Source: Hypoxylon rubiginosum (lineage: Eukaryota > Ascomycota > Sordariomycetes > Xylariales > Hypoxylaceae). From it: a DNA stretch of 64,000 nt. The stretch is from positions 558,001 to 622,000 of the forward strand of contig CADCXA010000027.1 in NCBI GenBank assembly GCA_902806565.1, given 5' to 3'. Shown in pieces: positions 37,397-47,729 of the stretch. A program made the position numbers and the translations under genes. The notes beneath the pieces were generated by a model, which worked only from the letters and a program-made list of their open reading frames with translations, had not been told where the DNA came from and searched no databases. Positions within the stretch are counted from its first letter, which is position 1. Each line of letters starts with the position of its first letter.

Positions 37397-40080
37397 CTTT
37401 TTTTTTTCTTCTTTTCCTTTTCCCGGCCGGAAACCTCTTTGACTCTTCTTTTTCTTGTCTCTCTCGGTTACGCCACAATGAGTCGAATCCTCTGTAAGCT
37501 GGGATTGGTATACTGCAACTCGCAATGATATCGAGATAGCAATGATATGTTTTGCTATCCGTCGGTTTCTTCGATCGTGAATTCGTACAGCGTAGTTGTA
37601 AAAAAGAAGAAAAGAAATGGATCAGAAGATATGGTGCGTTGAATAAGAACAGAGTTTTGGCGGAAGAGAAGGTGGTGGCTTTTTTGGAGGTACTTCAGAG
37701 TTAATGGTGGGTCAAAGGAAGACGCCGGACAAAAGCGTCGTTCTAGGGGTTTGCTTTCCTGCTTTCTCAGGCGCTGCAGATATGGGATATGGCCGATTTT
37801 GACCGACGGTTATGGGGTTCTTATGGGGGTCTAATGGGTCTATGGGCCTCTGTGGTTTTAGGGCCTATAGATGCTGAATGCTGAATGGCAGCTGACTCTC
37901 GGTTGTCGTTTTTGGGAAGACGAGCTACCTCCGACCCCTCTCTTAACTCGTATGGTCTTGGTCTTACTCAGTACCATAAGTCTCTTATTAGAAATCAAAC
38001 TCTGGCGATTGCTGACAGCCGTATGTCTTATATGTCTTATGTCTTATGTATAGGCATGTAGGTGAGAGAGGGGATCTAAAGATGAGTTTCAGAATGGATA
38101 AGATGAAGAACTATTAACTGATTCCAAGTAGGAGATTAGGTCCTTGGAGATGGAAAACAAATAGGATCAAGACCTAGTTCTTGTATACATGTATGTATGT
38201 TATGTATATAAGTAAGGTACATACATATATATGTACAGGTATCGAACATGTATTCCGTGATCCTGAACCCGAGTATACCTAAAGTAGCATTCAGGCCGGG
38301 TGTCTAAGTGGATGACCTATTCGTCAATTAGTAACACAAATTGCGTCGATCCAATCAGAACCACCAAAACCATTAGAACCTTTAAAAGGCTTCCCACTTC
38401 GCCCGCGCCGCCCACCTTGTTCTTGCTTGTATTCTTACCGAAACCCCCACTACGATTCTGTCTGGAACTGCTTGGACCCTGACTTAGGTATCATCCTGGC
38501 CCTGTCTTGCATGTGTTCTTGCAGGGCTCGTTATTAAATAAGAGCCAAGTCGGCTGCTCACGCATGCGTTTCTACCCGTTTATACTACCTACTCAAAGGT
38601 TACTATCCTCCTTACGGGTTTTCTAGCTCCTATAGTTGCGTTGCTAGTTGCATGAAAGAGGGCCCCTTTTCTACTATGTATTTCTTTTACCAAGGGACAT
38701 TACAGAATTCTATCGCTAGCTTGCCGCGGGAGAGAAGAATTTTACTATGTATAGGGACTTATTAAAGACGCCAAGACTACAAGACCCCTCCGTTGGGTGG
38801 TGTAACCTATCTTATTTCACGATACTATCAGGTAATTTTCGTTCCTATACCAAAAAACCGGGTTTCTTACCTTGTCTGCTTGTACTGGTGGCGAGCCAGG
38901 ATCGACAGTTCTATGATGGTTCGATCTGATCGATACCCTGATGCGTATGTATCTGTGTATGTACATACAAAAAAGATAATACATACATGTAGATCGACGT
39001 TCCGCTAGAGATGTTCCTTGACGTCAATTCTTACGATTTGCCAATCCGTCTGTCTGTCCATCGAACCTAAATAAAGAGCCTATTCGCATTGTGTCTGTAT
39101 GTCTGTACGGTTACAACACCAATCGTTCATTGAAATAAAAAATTTGAAGCCATCGAATTCAGCCCGCCCACACCTCTTCCACATTGCCCACTCGGAGACT
39201 TGATTAGGTATTGCTTGCCCTGGCTGTGTGAGTCTTGTGTCTGGTGTCTGGTGTCTGATCCGGCGTCTGGTTTGCACCCTTACCCAGGAGATCCAGGAAT
39301 GGAATGCATCCATCCCGCAATTTCTCGCCAAGGCCTACAGAGCCTGTACGATCCGCTATCGGGCAGTGTGGGGTATCGTCAGCTTCGAGGTCAAGGTTAG
39401 ACTCGGGTAAGGTTCACGGCATGCCTATTTTGCTCATGCTGCTCATGATGCTGACAAACTCACAATCTTTCGTATGGAATCTTACATTCTAAATCCGATA
39501 GTCTGCATAGTGCATGTGGAGATGCTATCTACCTAGGTATTTATGAAGGGCGTGCCCTATTATGTTAGTGCCCTGTCAACGCGAATATGATATATCACCT
39601 GCTAGAGAGATGAGGCTTGTAGACGTGTCGGGATGATGTAATCCATATGCTTGTAATCAGCCTCTTTCATGTCCATAATGTATCAATAGGTGAGCTCCGT
39701 AACCAAAATTATGAAATAAAAATAAAAACAATCTGTCTACGAAATACTCCGAGTTCTGATGACGGTAAAACTGACATTCTAGCGACGGTAAAATTGATAT
39801 GCTATTTGACATATCACGGACAATTAACTAAAAACTAAAAATTCTCTCCAACTTTCGATACCTGCATACGGACAGACAGAATGCAAAAAAGCCGAAAATT
39901 AAATCCCCGACGCGTCGCGTGTCCCGCTTTACCCACTCCACCTTATCTATCATCCCTATCGTAAAAGATCAATTCTACATCAATGCCAACCAATGCCAGT
40001 ATACGCTCAAATCATAGACAGTCAGTAACTTAAGTCATAACAAGCGCAAAAGTGAAAAGGGAGGAAGGATTGGCTACATC
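37397..40080. other. Intergenic region between divergent bZIP and CHL4 genes
   Basis: This 2.7-kb stretch serves as the promoter side for both genes. The bZIP side has a long pyrimidine/purine-biased leader (37397-37470). Poly-ATGTA-type alternations with short inverted repeats occur near 38187-38242 and 38945-38995. A TACCTAGGTA palindrome is at 39530-39539. A tRNA-like start at 38295-38312 lacks the remaining tRNA parts. I see no further gene. Confidence 0.5.
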
Positions 40081-41739
40081 ATGGCGCGCTTGTCGTTGCC
40101 AACAACGGCCCGTCTCTCATCAACCTTACGAGTCGATCCAACCAATATCACCGTAATCAAAGCTCTCAATCGCCTATCTCGACCTTCCCTCTTGTCGCTC
40201 GTCCTAGACTGGCTAGACGAGAGGAACCAATCCCTATGTCCGCCCCTACTCCGCCGACCAGATGCCGAAGAGTACGAGGACGAAGATGACTTCTATCCGC
40301 CCGCCCAGTCGCTCTCAGAGCTACGAGAGCTCTACGAGGCCATGCAGCTGCGCAAAGGCGGCCGGCGCGAGGTAGTCGACCGCGTGCTCGAAGGCGACTG
40401 GCGATACGGGCTTAGCTTGTACCAGCTCGCCATGGCCGACCTACAGTACCTATACGACCACCCGGGCAGCCTCAAGTGGACCGCATACCGCATCCAGCGC
40501 CTCCAGACCCCGGGGCACGAGGACGACGCTGAGGGCCCGGAAATCGCAGACAAGGAGTCCATCACGGTCCCGCGCTTCCACCCCTCGACCTTCCTACAGA
40601 ACCTGCAGGCCGAGGTACTGCCCGACGTCAAGGCGCACTACAATTTCGACCGGCCAAAGGGCATGCCGCTCCTACTACTACGCATCTTCATCATCGACTC
40701 GCCGTACAACACGGACCTAGCGGTCTCGACCCGGCACCGCGGCCGCCCCGGCCTCGCCAGCTCCGGCAGCAGCAGCAGCGCGACGACAAGCTTCGACGCC
40801 TCCCGGACCATCTACATCGCATTCCCGGACGCCTCGCCCCACATATACATCTCCAAGTCCGCGAACGCCGCGACCGCATCGTCCACGGCGGGCGGCGCGG
40901 CGGGCGAGGCCAAGAGCCTGCGCGCGCTCGTCGTGGAGGGGGTCCCGAAGGCGCTGTCGCGGCCGCGCGAGCGGTACGCGCTCAAGGGCACCGGCCTGTC
41001 GACGAAGAACCTCGGCGCCATGCTGGCCGTCAAGGGCGCGGGGCGCGCGAACGCGGCGGGCGGCGGCTGGAGCGTGTACGCCGGCACCGAGACGGCGGAC
41101 CTGAAGGCCGACAACCCGCTGCAGACGCTGAAGACGCTGCCCACGCCCCCGCTGTCGGACGCGTCGTCTGCCAACGACGATACAGCAGAAAATACGGACT
41201 ATGGTCGCAAGCGAAGGAGACTAGTGGATCCGGACGAGGCGGAAGACGAAAAGCAGCAGAAACGCGCGAGGGCGGCGGCGCAGGCGCGGTTCGGCGACGC
41301 GGCGAAGGTGGATGATGGGAAGGGCGTGGAGAGGCTGGATGTCGCGATCGAAGACCCGTTTCCTACCGATACTGCCATACCTCCTCCCGATGATAATGAC
41401 TACGACGCCAGGAGGGGTGCTGGTGCGGGCGAGCCGTCGCGGCGGAAGTCCAAGGGTCGCAAGAGTATTCTAGACTTGAGCCTCTCGCAAGAAGACCTAG
41501 AGGACGTGAGTAATGAGAGAGGACGGGGCCGAGCAAACGAGGAAGGAGAAGAATCTTGGGCACCCCGGGTCAGGCTCTCATTTCACGGGTCGCATGTTTT
41601 TGCCGGCTTGAGACAGCTGGTCGAGGCCGGCATCGTGGACGGCGAGAGGATGCCCGGGTGGATGACGGGCGAAGAGGGCGTGACGGCGGGTGCGGTTCGG
41701 CACGGCAGGATAAAAGGGTTTAGGGGCTCGGGAGTATGA
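40081..41739 (+). CDS. CHL4: Kinetochore protein CHL4/Mis15 (CENP-N family)
   Basis: A single exon of 552 residues. The N-terminus reads LPTTARLSSTLRVDP, followed by the helical LNRLSRPSLLSLVLDWL and later QLAMADLQYLYDHPGSLKWTA. I recognise this as the CENP-N/CHL4 layout. A later block, RTIYIAFPDASPHIYIS, and the C-terminal VRLSFHGSHVFAGLRQLVEAGIVD belong to the same fold. Family knowledge: CHL4 pairs with IML3 (CENP-L) in the inner-kinetochore CCAN and contacts the centromeric nucleosome. Ser/Ala-rich linkers and an acidic/basic low-complexity region (about 375-480) with RKRRR and KRARA, likely nuclear signals, make it longer than the yeast protein. Codon third positions are very G+C-rich in the middle. 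It converges with the TatD gene, 246 bp apart. Confidence 0.9.
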   Translation: MARLSLPTTARLSSTLRVDPTNITVIKALNRLSRPSLLSLVLDWLDERNQSLCPPLLRRPDAEEYEDEDDFYPPAQSLSELRELYEAMQLRKGGRREVVDRVLEGDWRYGLSLYQLAMADLQYLYDHPGSLKWTAYRIQRLQTPGHEDDAEGPEIADKESITVPRFHPSTFLQNLQAEVLPDVKAHYNFDRPKGMPLLLLRIFIIDSPYNTDLAVSTRHRGRPGLASSGSSSSATTSFDASRTIYIAFPDASPHIYISKSANAATASSTAGGAAGEAKSLRALVVEGVPKALSRPRERYALKGTGLSTKNLGAMLAVKGAGRANAAGGGWSVYAGTETADLKADNPLQTLKTLPTPPLSDASSANDDTAENTDYGRKRRRLVDPDEAEDEKQQKRARAAAQARFGDAAKVDDGKGVERLDVAIEDPFPTDTAIPPPDDNDYDARRGAGAGEPSRRKSKGRKSILDLSLSQEDLEDVSNERGRGRANEEGEESWAPRVRLSFHGSHVFAGLRQLVEAGIVDGERMPGWMTGEEGVTAGAVRHGRIKGFRGSGV

Positions 41740-41985
41740 ATGAATGTCTTATATATACATAGTATCTTAGCAAGGTCTTCCGTCGTGGAATCATGAGAAT
41801 AGCGTGGCGTTAGTGGGGAAAGGGAGGACTGATATATCAGGTTCATATACCCAAATGGAGCTTAAGGTCTGGATTATATACCAAGGGATCCCGTACGATA
41901 CTGTCTTCGTTAGCAGACGTGTCTAATTATTCGTCCTGTCTAAATTATTTGTCCTCTATATCCTTCGTCTACTCTATGCTCTAGG

Positions 41986-43476
41986 TTATTCGTCTACCAG
42001 GAACACCTTGGTCGTATTCCGCCAAGCCGCCTCGCAAACCTCCTCTACCGTAACGCCCTTGATGCCGGCGACGATCTTGCCGACCCGCTCGATCATGCAC
42101 GGCTCGTTGCGACCTTTGACCATCGCGCCCTCGACCCACTTCTCCTTCTTCACCACCTTGAACCGCTCCGGCACTTCGGGCTCCTTCTTCTGCGGCTTCT
42201 TGGACGGCTGCCTGGGCTTCTTCGGGCCCCGGGCGTCCGCCGACCCCGCGGCGTTCCCGTTGGTATCCGTCGCGTCTACAGCCGCGGGGGCGTCGGGTTT
42301 CGGCGGCTCGATCAAGTACTTCCAGCCCTCGTGGCTGGGGCGGACCTCGCACCAGGGGCCGTCGGTCTCGAGCATGAGGCGGTCGAGGCGGATCTCTGCC
42401 ACGACGGCGCAGTTGTCGGCCGTCTTGAAGCTGCAGCCGTTGGTGCCGACGTACAGGCCGAGGTCCATGAGCTCGCGCATCTCGTCGGCGGTGCCCGTGA
42501 AACTATGGACGACGGCGCCGCGCCCGAGCCGCTCGAGCCCCGCGCCGAATTTTGATTTGAGGAGGCCCACGAAGTCGCCGTGGGCCGCGCGCGAGTGCAG
42601 GAACAGCGGCAGCGGCGGTTCCAGTGAGAGCGCGAGGTCTAGCTGCGCCGCGAACGCGTGCAGCTGGATCTTCTTGGAGCAGTAGTGCAGCCGGTCGTAG
42701 TCGAGCCCGATCTCCCCGAAGGCCACGAGCGGGCTCGGCCGGCCAGGGGCTGCGCTTTTTCGGGCTTCCTCGACTAGGCTCCGGAGTTCCGCAATGATCA
42801 ACGTGGTCCTCTCTGCGTCCGGCTCGTCGTCCTCTGATATAGGCTTGGAAGGGTCTGGGTCACATGGCATGGTGTGTCCATTTGTGTCTACGTGAGAATG
42901 CGTCGTGCTGAATATGGCGCTGGAACAGGGGTGGATGCCGGCAGTTGTATATACGGTGCCGGCTTTTCGTTTAATTAGCTTCTAACATCAATGTCGAAAG
43001 AAGCTAGTTTGGCCACTTACGGTATTCTTTTGCTATATCAAGCGCATGTCTAGAACTCGTGAAATCAGAACCGGTAACGATAAGCTTCCGGCATCCGACC
43101 TCTTGTGCTCTTGATACAACAGCACTTAGATCATCGGGATGCCGTCGAGTACCGTGGTACTGACCCCGGAATATGGGGTCGGCAAGATTGATACCGATCT
43201 AGGAAGAATGAAACTATTAGTCAATGGACTCAGTAATACGTACTCAACGCCGCGGGTACAACATCAGTATGAACCATCCGGAACATAGCTTACGTCGATA
43301 TACCGCGGTTTATAAGTTGACTCATTGGCCGAAGCAAGGGCCGGCGTAGAGCTCATAGCATTGGTAGACATCTTAGAGATCGAGAATGTGATGTCTCTTT
43401 TAGAAACCTTCCGAAGCTGTAGTCGTGTTGCACTCGAATACGCAAGGCGGAGGACGGCTGCGTTCCTCGAGAGCAT
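41986..43476 (-). CDS. TatD-family metal-dependent deoxyribonuclease
   Basis: Three exons, 43476-43294, 43198-43021 and 42962-41986, encode about 445 residues; introns are 95 nt (GTAAGC...CCTAG) and 58 nt (GTAAGT...AAAAG). The spliced product reads RYIDIGINLADPIF, then VGCRKLIVTGSDF, VYTTAGIHPCSS, FGEIGLDYDR, LPLFLHSR, VVHSFTG and LMLETDGPWCEVRPSH. These are the successive metal-site and barrel motifs of TatD/TATDN1 hydrolases. A Lys/Pro-rich insert of about 45 residues (PKKPRQPSKKPQKKEP) sits late in the barrel. Start choice is uncertain: Met at 43476 gives an Arg/Ser-rich, acid-poor leader suitable for mitochondria, 43530 is an upstream alternative, and 43371 would give a cytosolic form. 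Yeast TatD has been linked to DNA degradation in apoptosis (established knowledge). It is divergent from the RNR large-subunit gene. Confidence 0.9.
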
Positions 43477-43530
43477 CAAGGACAATGCTATATTATCCTT
43501 TCGGACTTTTGTATGTACCCGACTACACAA

Positions 43531-44827
43531 CCCATCTACCTCATCCTTTTCGGTCTGTGACTCAAGTGATAGGCATGGACAACCCCTTGTTGAGTCACCT
43601 TTTACAACAAGAACGCCTTTCAGGTTTGGCTAACTGCATTTAATGTAAACGATCGGAAAGTGCATAATCAGATCTGATAACGATAACTGTGTGGTCAAGC
43701 TTGTTCCGAATCACGTGCTTTCGTGGAGTTGCAATGGACAGGGGTATTGCATAAACGCGCTGCTACATGTGAAGCGATGTGTTATTGGCACTAGCACTGG
43801 CATTGGCACAGTCGGTACAATTTTGAGATTCAAGTCTACTAAACAGCCGAGTTGTATGAGTAGTAATTCTGATAGAGCAACTATCAGAATTTGTATAAGT
43901 CTGATTAGAGTTGAATTTACCAACGATGATACTCTTGTCTATTACATGCATGTGATTTTTGACAGGCATAACGCGAACTGATAGGATGCGGGGCACAAGT
44001 CATATTAGATGACAGGGGGTTAAATGGGTAACCTCGTAGATGCAAGCACTTAAGCCAAATAATGCTTGGCAAGGGATATTCAGCCGAGCATCAATTATAA
44101 ATGTGCAAATTTCAGAGGAAGTCTTGGACCATTGCAAAGTAAAATTTAAAAATTAGTCTGTACAAGAGATAGAAATAGGCTGGTACACTGTAGGTATGCA
44201 AGTAATGCAATGCAATGCACGACGATCCTGTAGCGTAACGATTACCTGACGAACCCACTAGACAAACCAGTAGACCCCGCGTCGAGGCGCGTTTAGTGGT
44301 TTTTGAGACACAAGCTAGCACATCCTAGGGGGAGCAACCACGGGTCAACAGGTACAACAGGTGAGACGTGCACTGCTGCTGATTAATTCTAGAGTGTTTT
44401 CAGCTGTCAACGCCCTGCCAAACACACCAAAAGGCACTAAAGACAAGGGTTTTCAGGTAGCAACGAGGATTAATTGATCCGAGTGTTTTGCTTTCCATCG
44501 CGCTACAGCTAAAGTGGGTAAGGATTAAGAAACGCGTTTGCACCAATTTCTGGCCGAAGCGCGTTCTACATAAGAATCTGCCATCCTCTGGTCTCCCTCC
44601 CAAAAACATATTCCCTTCAACAGCGGGACACAGCAGAACACAGCAGACCAACAACACCACAAAGACATTCCCAATCTGCATGCTTCTGCATACAGATACT
44701 TGTGCCTTTTAATCCATTGCACCAATCATCCAATCTTGCCTTTCACTTCTATTCATTGCATATTCGTCCCTCTCCACGCTCCACCATCCTCCCTTTGTCG
44801 GGTCTTCCACACCCCAACCTTCTCGCC
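43531..44827. other. Shared upstream region of TatD and RNR1 genes
   Basis: This 1.3-kb divergent promoter region has no supportable gene. Near the RNR start it becomes pyrimidine-rich (44725-44825), as is usual for highly expressed fungal genes. An MCB-type element is at 44532-44537. Confidence 0.5.
44532..44537. promoter_or_regulatory. MluI cell-cycle box (ACGCGT) upstream of RNR1
   Basis: A palindromic ACGCGT lies about 290 bp before the RNR1 start codon, with further GCGCGTT-type matches at about 44289 and 44559. Family knowledge: MBF (Swi6/Mbp1 or Cdc10 complexes) binds ACGCGT in RNR promoters to drive G1/S expression. Function here is inferred from motif and position. Confidence 0.45.
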
Positions 44828-47729
44828 ATGTATGTCAAGAAGCGTGGTAGGTTACCCCTTAATCTCTCCCACTTGACCTGTAGACTAAGAAACATGTAGA
44901 TGGACGCCAGGAGCGCGTTCAATTTGACAAGATCACAGCCCGTGTGTCGCGACTATGTTACGGTCTTGATACCGACCATGTAGACCCTGTTGCCATTACC
45001 CAGAAGGTCATCTCTGGTGTCTACGGAGGTGTCACCACAGTACAGCTCGATGATCTTGTAAGTATATCCCGCCCTAATTTGGGATCGATCACACTCTAAC
45101 AGTACCCCCTACAGGCAGCTGAGACCGCCGCGTACATGACTGTTACCCACCCAGACTATGCCATCCTTGCCGCTCGTATTGCCGTGTCAAACCTCCACAA
45201 GCAAACCAAGAAGCAATGGTCTTCGGTCATCAGCGACCTCTACCATTATGTCAACCCAAAGAACAAGACCCTTTCCCCCATGATCTCCAAGGACACGTAC
45301 GAATGCGTTATGAGACATAAGGAGGACTTCGACTCTGCCATTGTTTACGACAGGGACTTCAACTACCAATATTTCGGCTTCAAGACCCTAGAGCGGTCCT
45401 ACCTCCTCAAGCTAAACGACAAGATTGTGGAGAGACCGCAGCACATGATCATGCGTGTAGCTGTCGGCATCTGGGGTGACGATGTCGAGAAGGTCATCCA
45501 GACCTACAACCTTATGTCTAACAAATATTTCACCCACGCCTCTCCTACGCTCTTCAATGCTGGAACACCTCAGTCCCAGCTCTCGTCCTGCTTCCTGGTT
45601 GACATGAAGGACGACAGTATCGAGGGTATTTATGATACCCTCAAGACCTGCGCCATGATCTCCAAGATGGCTGGCGGTATTGGTCTCAATGTTCACCGCA
45701 TCCGTGCCACTGGCTCATACATTGCCGGCACCAATGGTACCTCGAACGGAATTGTCCCCATGCTCCGTGTCTTCAATAACACTGCAAGATACGTAGACCA
45801 GGGTGGCAACAAGCGACCTGGTGCTTTTGCCATCTACCTTGAGCCGTGGCACTCGGATGTATTCGAGTTCCTTGACCTTCGCAAGAACCACGGCAAGGAG
45901 GAGGTTCGTGCTCGTGATCTCTTCCTTGCTCTCTGGATCCCCGATCTCTTCATGAAGCGTGTTGAGAAGAACGGCGAGTGGACCCTCATGTGCCCGAATG
46001 AGTGCCCCGGCCTTGCCGATGTCTACGGCGATGAGTTTGAGGCTCTGTACGAGAAGTACGAAGCAGAGGGTCGCGGCCGCCAGAAGATTAAGGCTCAAAA
46101 GTTGTGGTATGCCATTCTAGAGGCCCAGACCGAGACTGGAAACCCATTCATGCTCTACAAGGACCACTGCAACCGTAAGAGCAACCAGAAAAACCTCGGA
46201 ACCATCCGCAGCTCCAACTTGTGCACTGAGATCGTCGAATACTCGGCACCTGATGAGGTTGCTGTCTGCAACTTGGCATCCCTTGCCTTACCTTCTTTCG
46301 TTGATTACAACCAGGGCACTTATGACTTCCAGAAGCTCCACGATGTTGCCGAAGTCGTTGTCCACAACCTAAACAGGATCATCGATGTCAATTACTACCC
46401 CGTTCCGGAGGCCCGTAATAGCAACATGCGACATCGTCCTATCGGCCTTGGTGTTCAGGGTCTCGCCGACACCTTCTTGGCGCTCCGCATGCCTTTCGAG
46501 TCGCCGGAGGCCCGTCAGTTGAACAAGCAGATCTTCGAAACGATCTACCATGCCGCGCTGACTGCGTCTATGGAGATTGCTAAGGTCGAAGGCCCTTACT
46601 CCACTTACGAAGGCTCTCCAGTCTCGCAGGGAATCCTTCAGTTCGACATGTGGAATGTCACCCCGTCGGACCTCTGGGATTGGGCAAGCCTCAAGGAGCA
46701 GATTAAGCAGAATGGTGTACGCAACAGCTTGCTAGTAGCTCCCATGCCCACAGCCAGCACATCCCAGATTCTGGGCAACAACGAGTGCTTCGAGCCTTAC
46801 ACCTCCAATATCTATTCTCGCCGTGTGCTCGCCGGCGAATTTCAGGTCGTCAACCCCTGGTTACTCAAGGACCTTGTTGACATGGGTCTCTGGTCTGATG
46901 CCATGAAGAACCGTATCATTGCTGAAGGCGGTTCAATTCAGAACATCCCCAACATTCCTGCCGACATCAAGGCTTTGTACAAGACAGTCTGGGAGATTTC
47001 TCAGAAAACCATTGTCCAAATGGCCGCCGACCGTGGTGCCTTCATCGATCAGTCCCAGTCGCTGAACATCCACATGAGAGAGCCCAGCATGGGCAAGATC
47101 ACTAGCATGCACTTCACTGGCTGGAAGCTTGGTCTGAAGACTGGCATGTACTACCTCCGCACGCAAGCTGCGGCAGCGCCTATCCAGTTCACTGTAGACC
47201 AAGAGGCGCTCAAGGTCACGGACTCTAACGCAGCCAGATCAGGCATGCTAAAGAAGAGAGCACCCCCGGGAAACTATGTCTCTTCTAATTCTGCAAGTCT
47301 AGCTAGACCTGTCTACGCTAAGCGAGAGGATTCTAACAACAGCCTTGCTGCGCCGGCTCCTAACGGGATCCCGACGCCTAGCACCACGCCTCCTCCGGTT
47401 GCAGATGTCAAGGTAACCGGACCAGCCACCAAGGCTGTACCTTTCAAGGCCGATGTTGACGAGGGCGAAAGCCCCAAGGCCTTGCCCACTGAACCGTCTG
47501 ACAAGGTCAAGGCAGAGGAGTTACCCGAGCCCGCTCTCAACGACCAGAAGTCCCCTCAGGAGGAGGACAAGGATGATAAGAGCAAGGAGCGCGAGTACGA
47601 CATTTACGCAGATGCTGTCTTAGCCTGTAAGTCAAAGTGAACAGACTCACCGTCCATTGAATATCAGCTAAAAAAAAATGCGTAGGCAGCATCGAGAACC
47701 CCGAGTCCTGCGTGATGTGCAGTGGTTAG
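44828..47729 (+). CDS. RNR1: Ribonucleoside-diphosphate reductase large subunit (class Ia, RNR1)
   Basis: Four exons, 44828-44846, 44900-45057, 45115-47626 and 47686-47729, encode about 910 residues with phases that agree. The first exon codes MYVKKR and splices into [12 protein letters not shown], the ATP-cone. Catalytic features are SSCFLVD (Cys218, as in yeast), [10 protein letters not shown] (Asn427, radical Cys429, Glu431), VAVCN (Cys444) and [21 protein letters not shown]. The last intron (GTAAGT...GCGTAG, 59 nt) must be removed: splicing changes the end from a dead LACKSK stop to [16 protein letters not shown]. This restores the C-terminal CxxC that re-reduces the active site. A Pro/Ala/Glu-rich linker of about 120 residues precedes this tail. 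It makes dNDPs from NDPs with the small subunit in the cytosol, and is controlled by ATP/dATP and probably by MBF. Confidence 0.97.

Noticed and set aside
38295..38347. tRNA-like 5' end (GCCGGGTGTCTAAGTGG)
   Set aside because: An A-box-like start is present, but no matching T-arm, B box or acceptor partner follows within tRNA distance.
42008..42685. 225-codon plus-strand frame opposite the TatD gene
   Set aside because: Antisense shadow in G+C-rich coding sequence; the minus strand carries clear TatD motifs.
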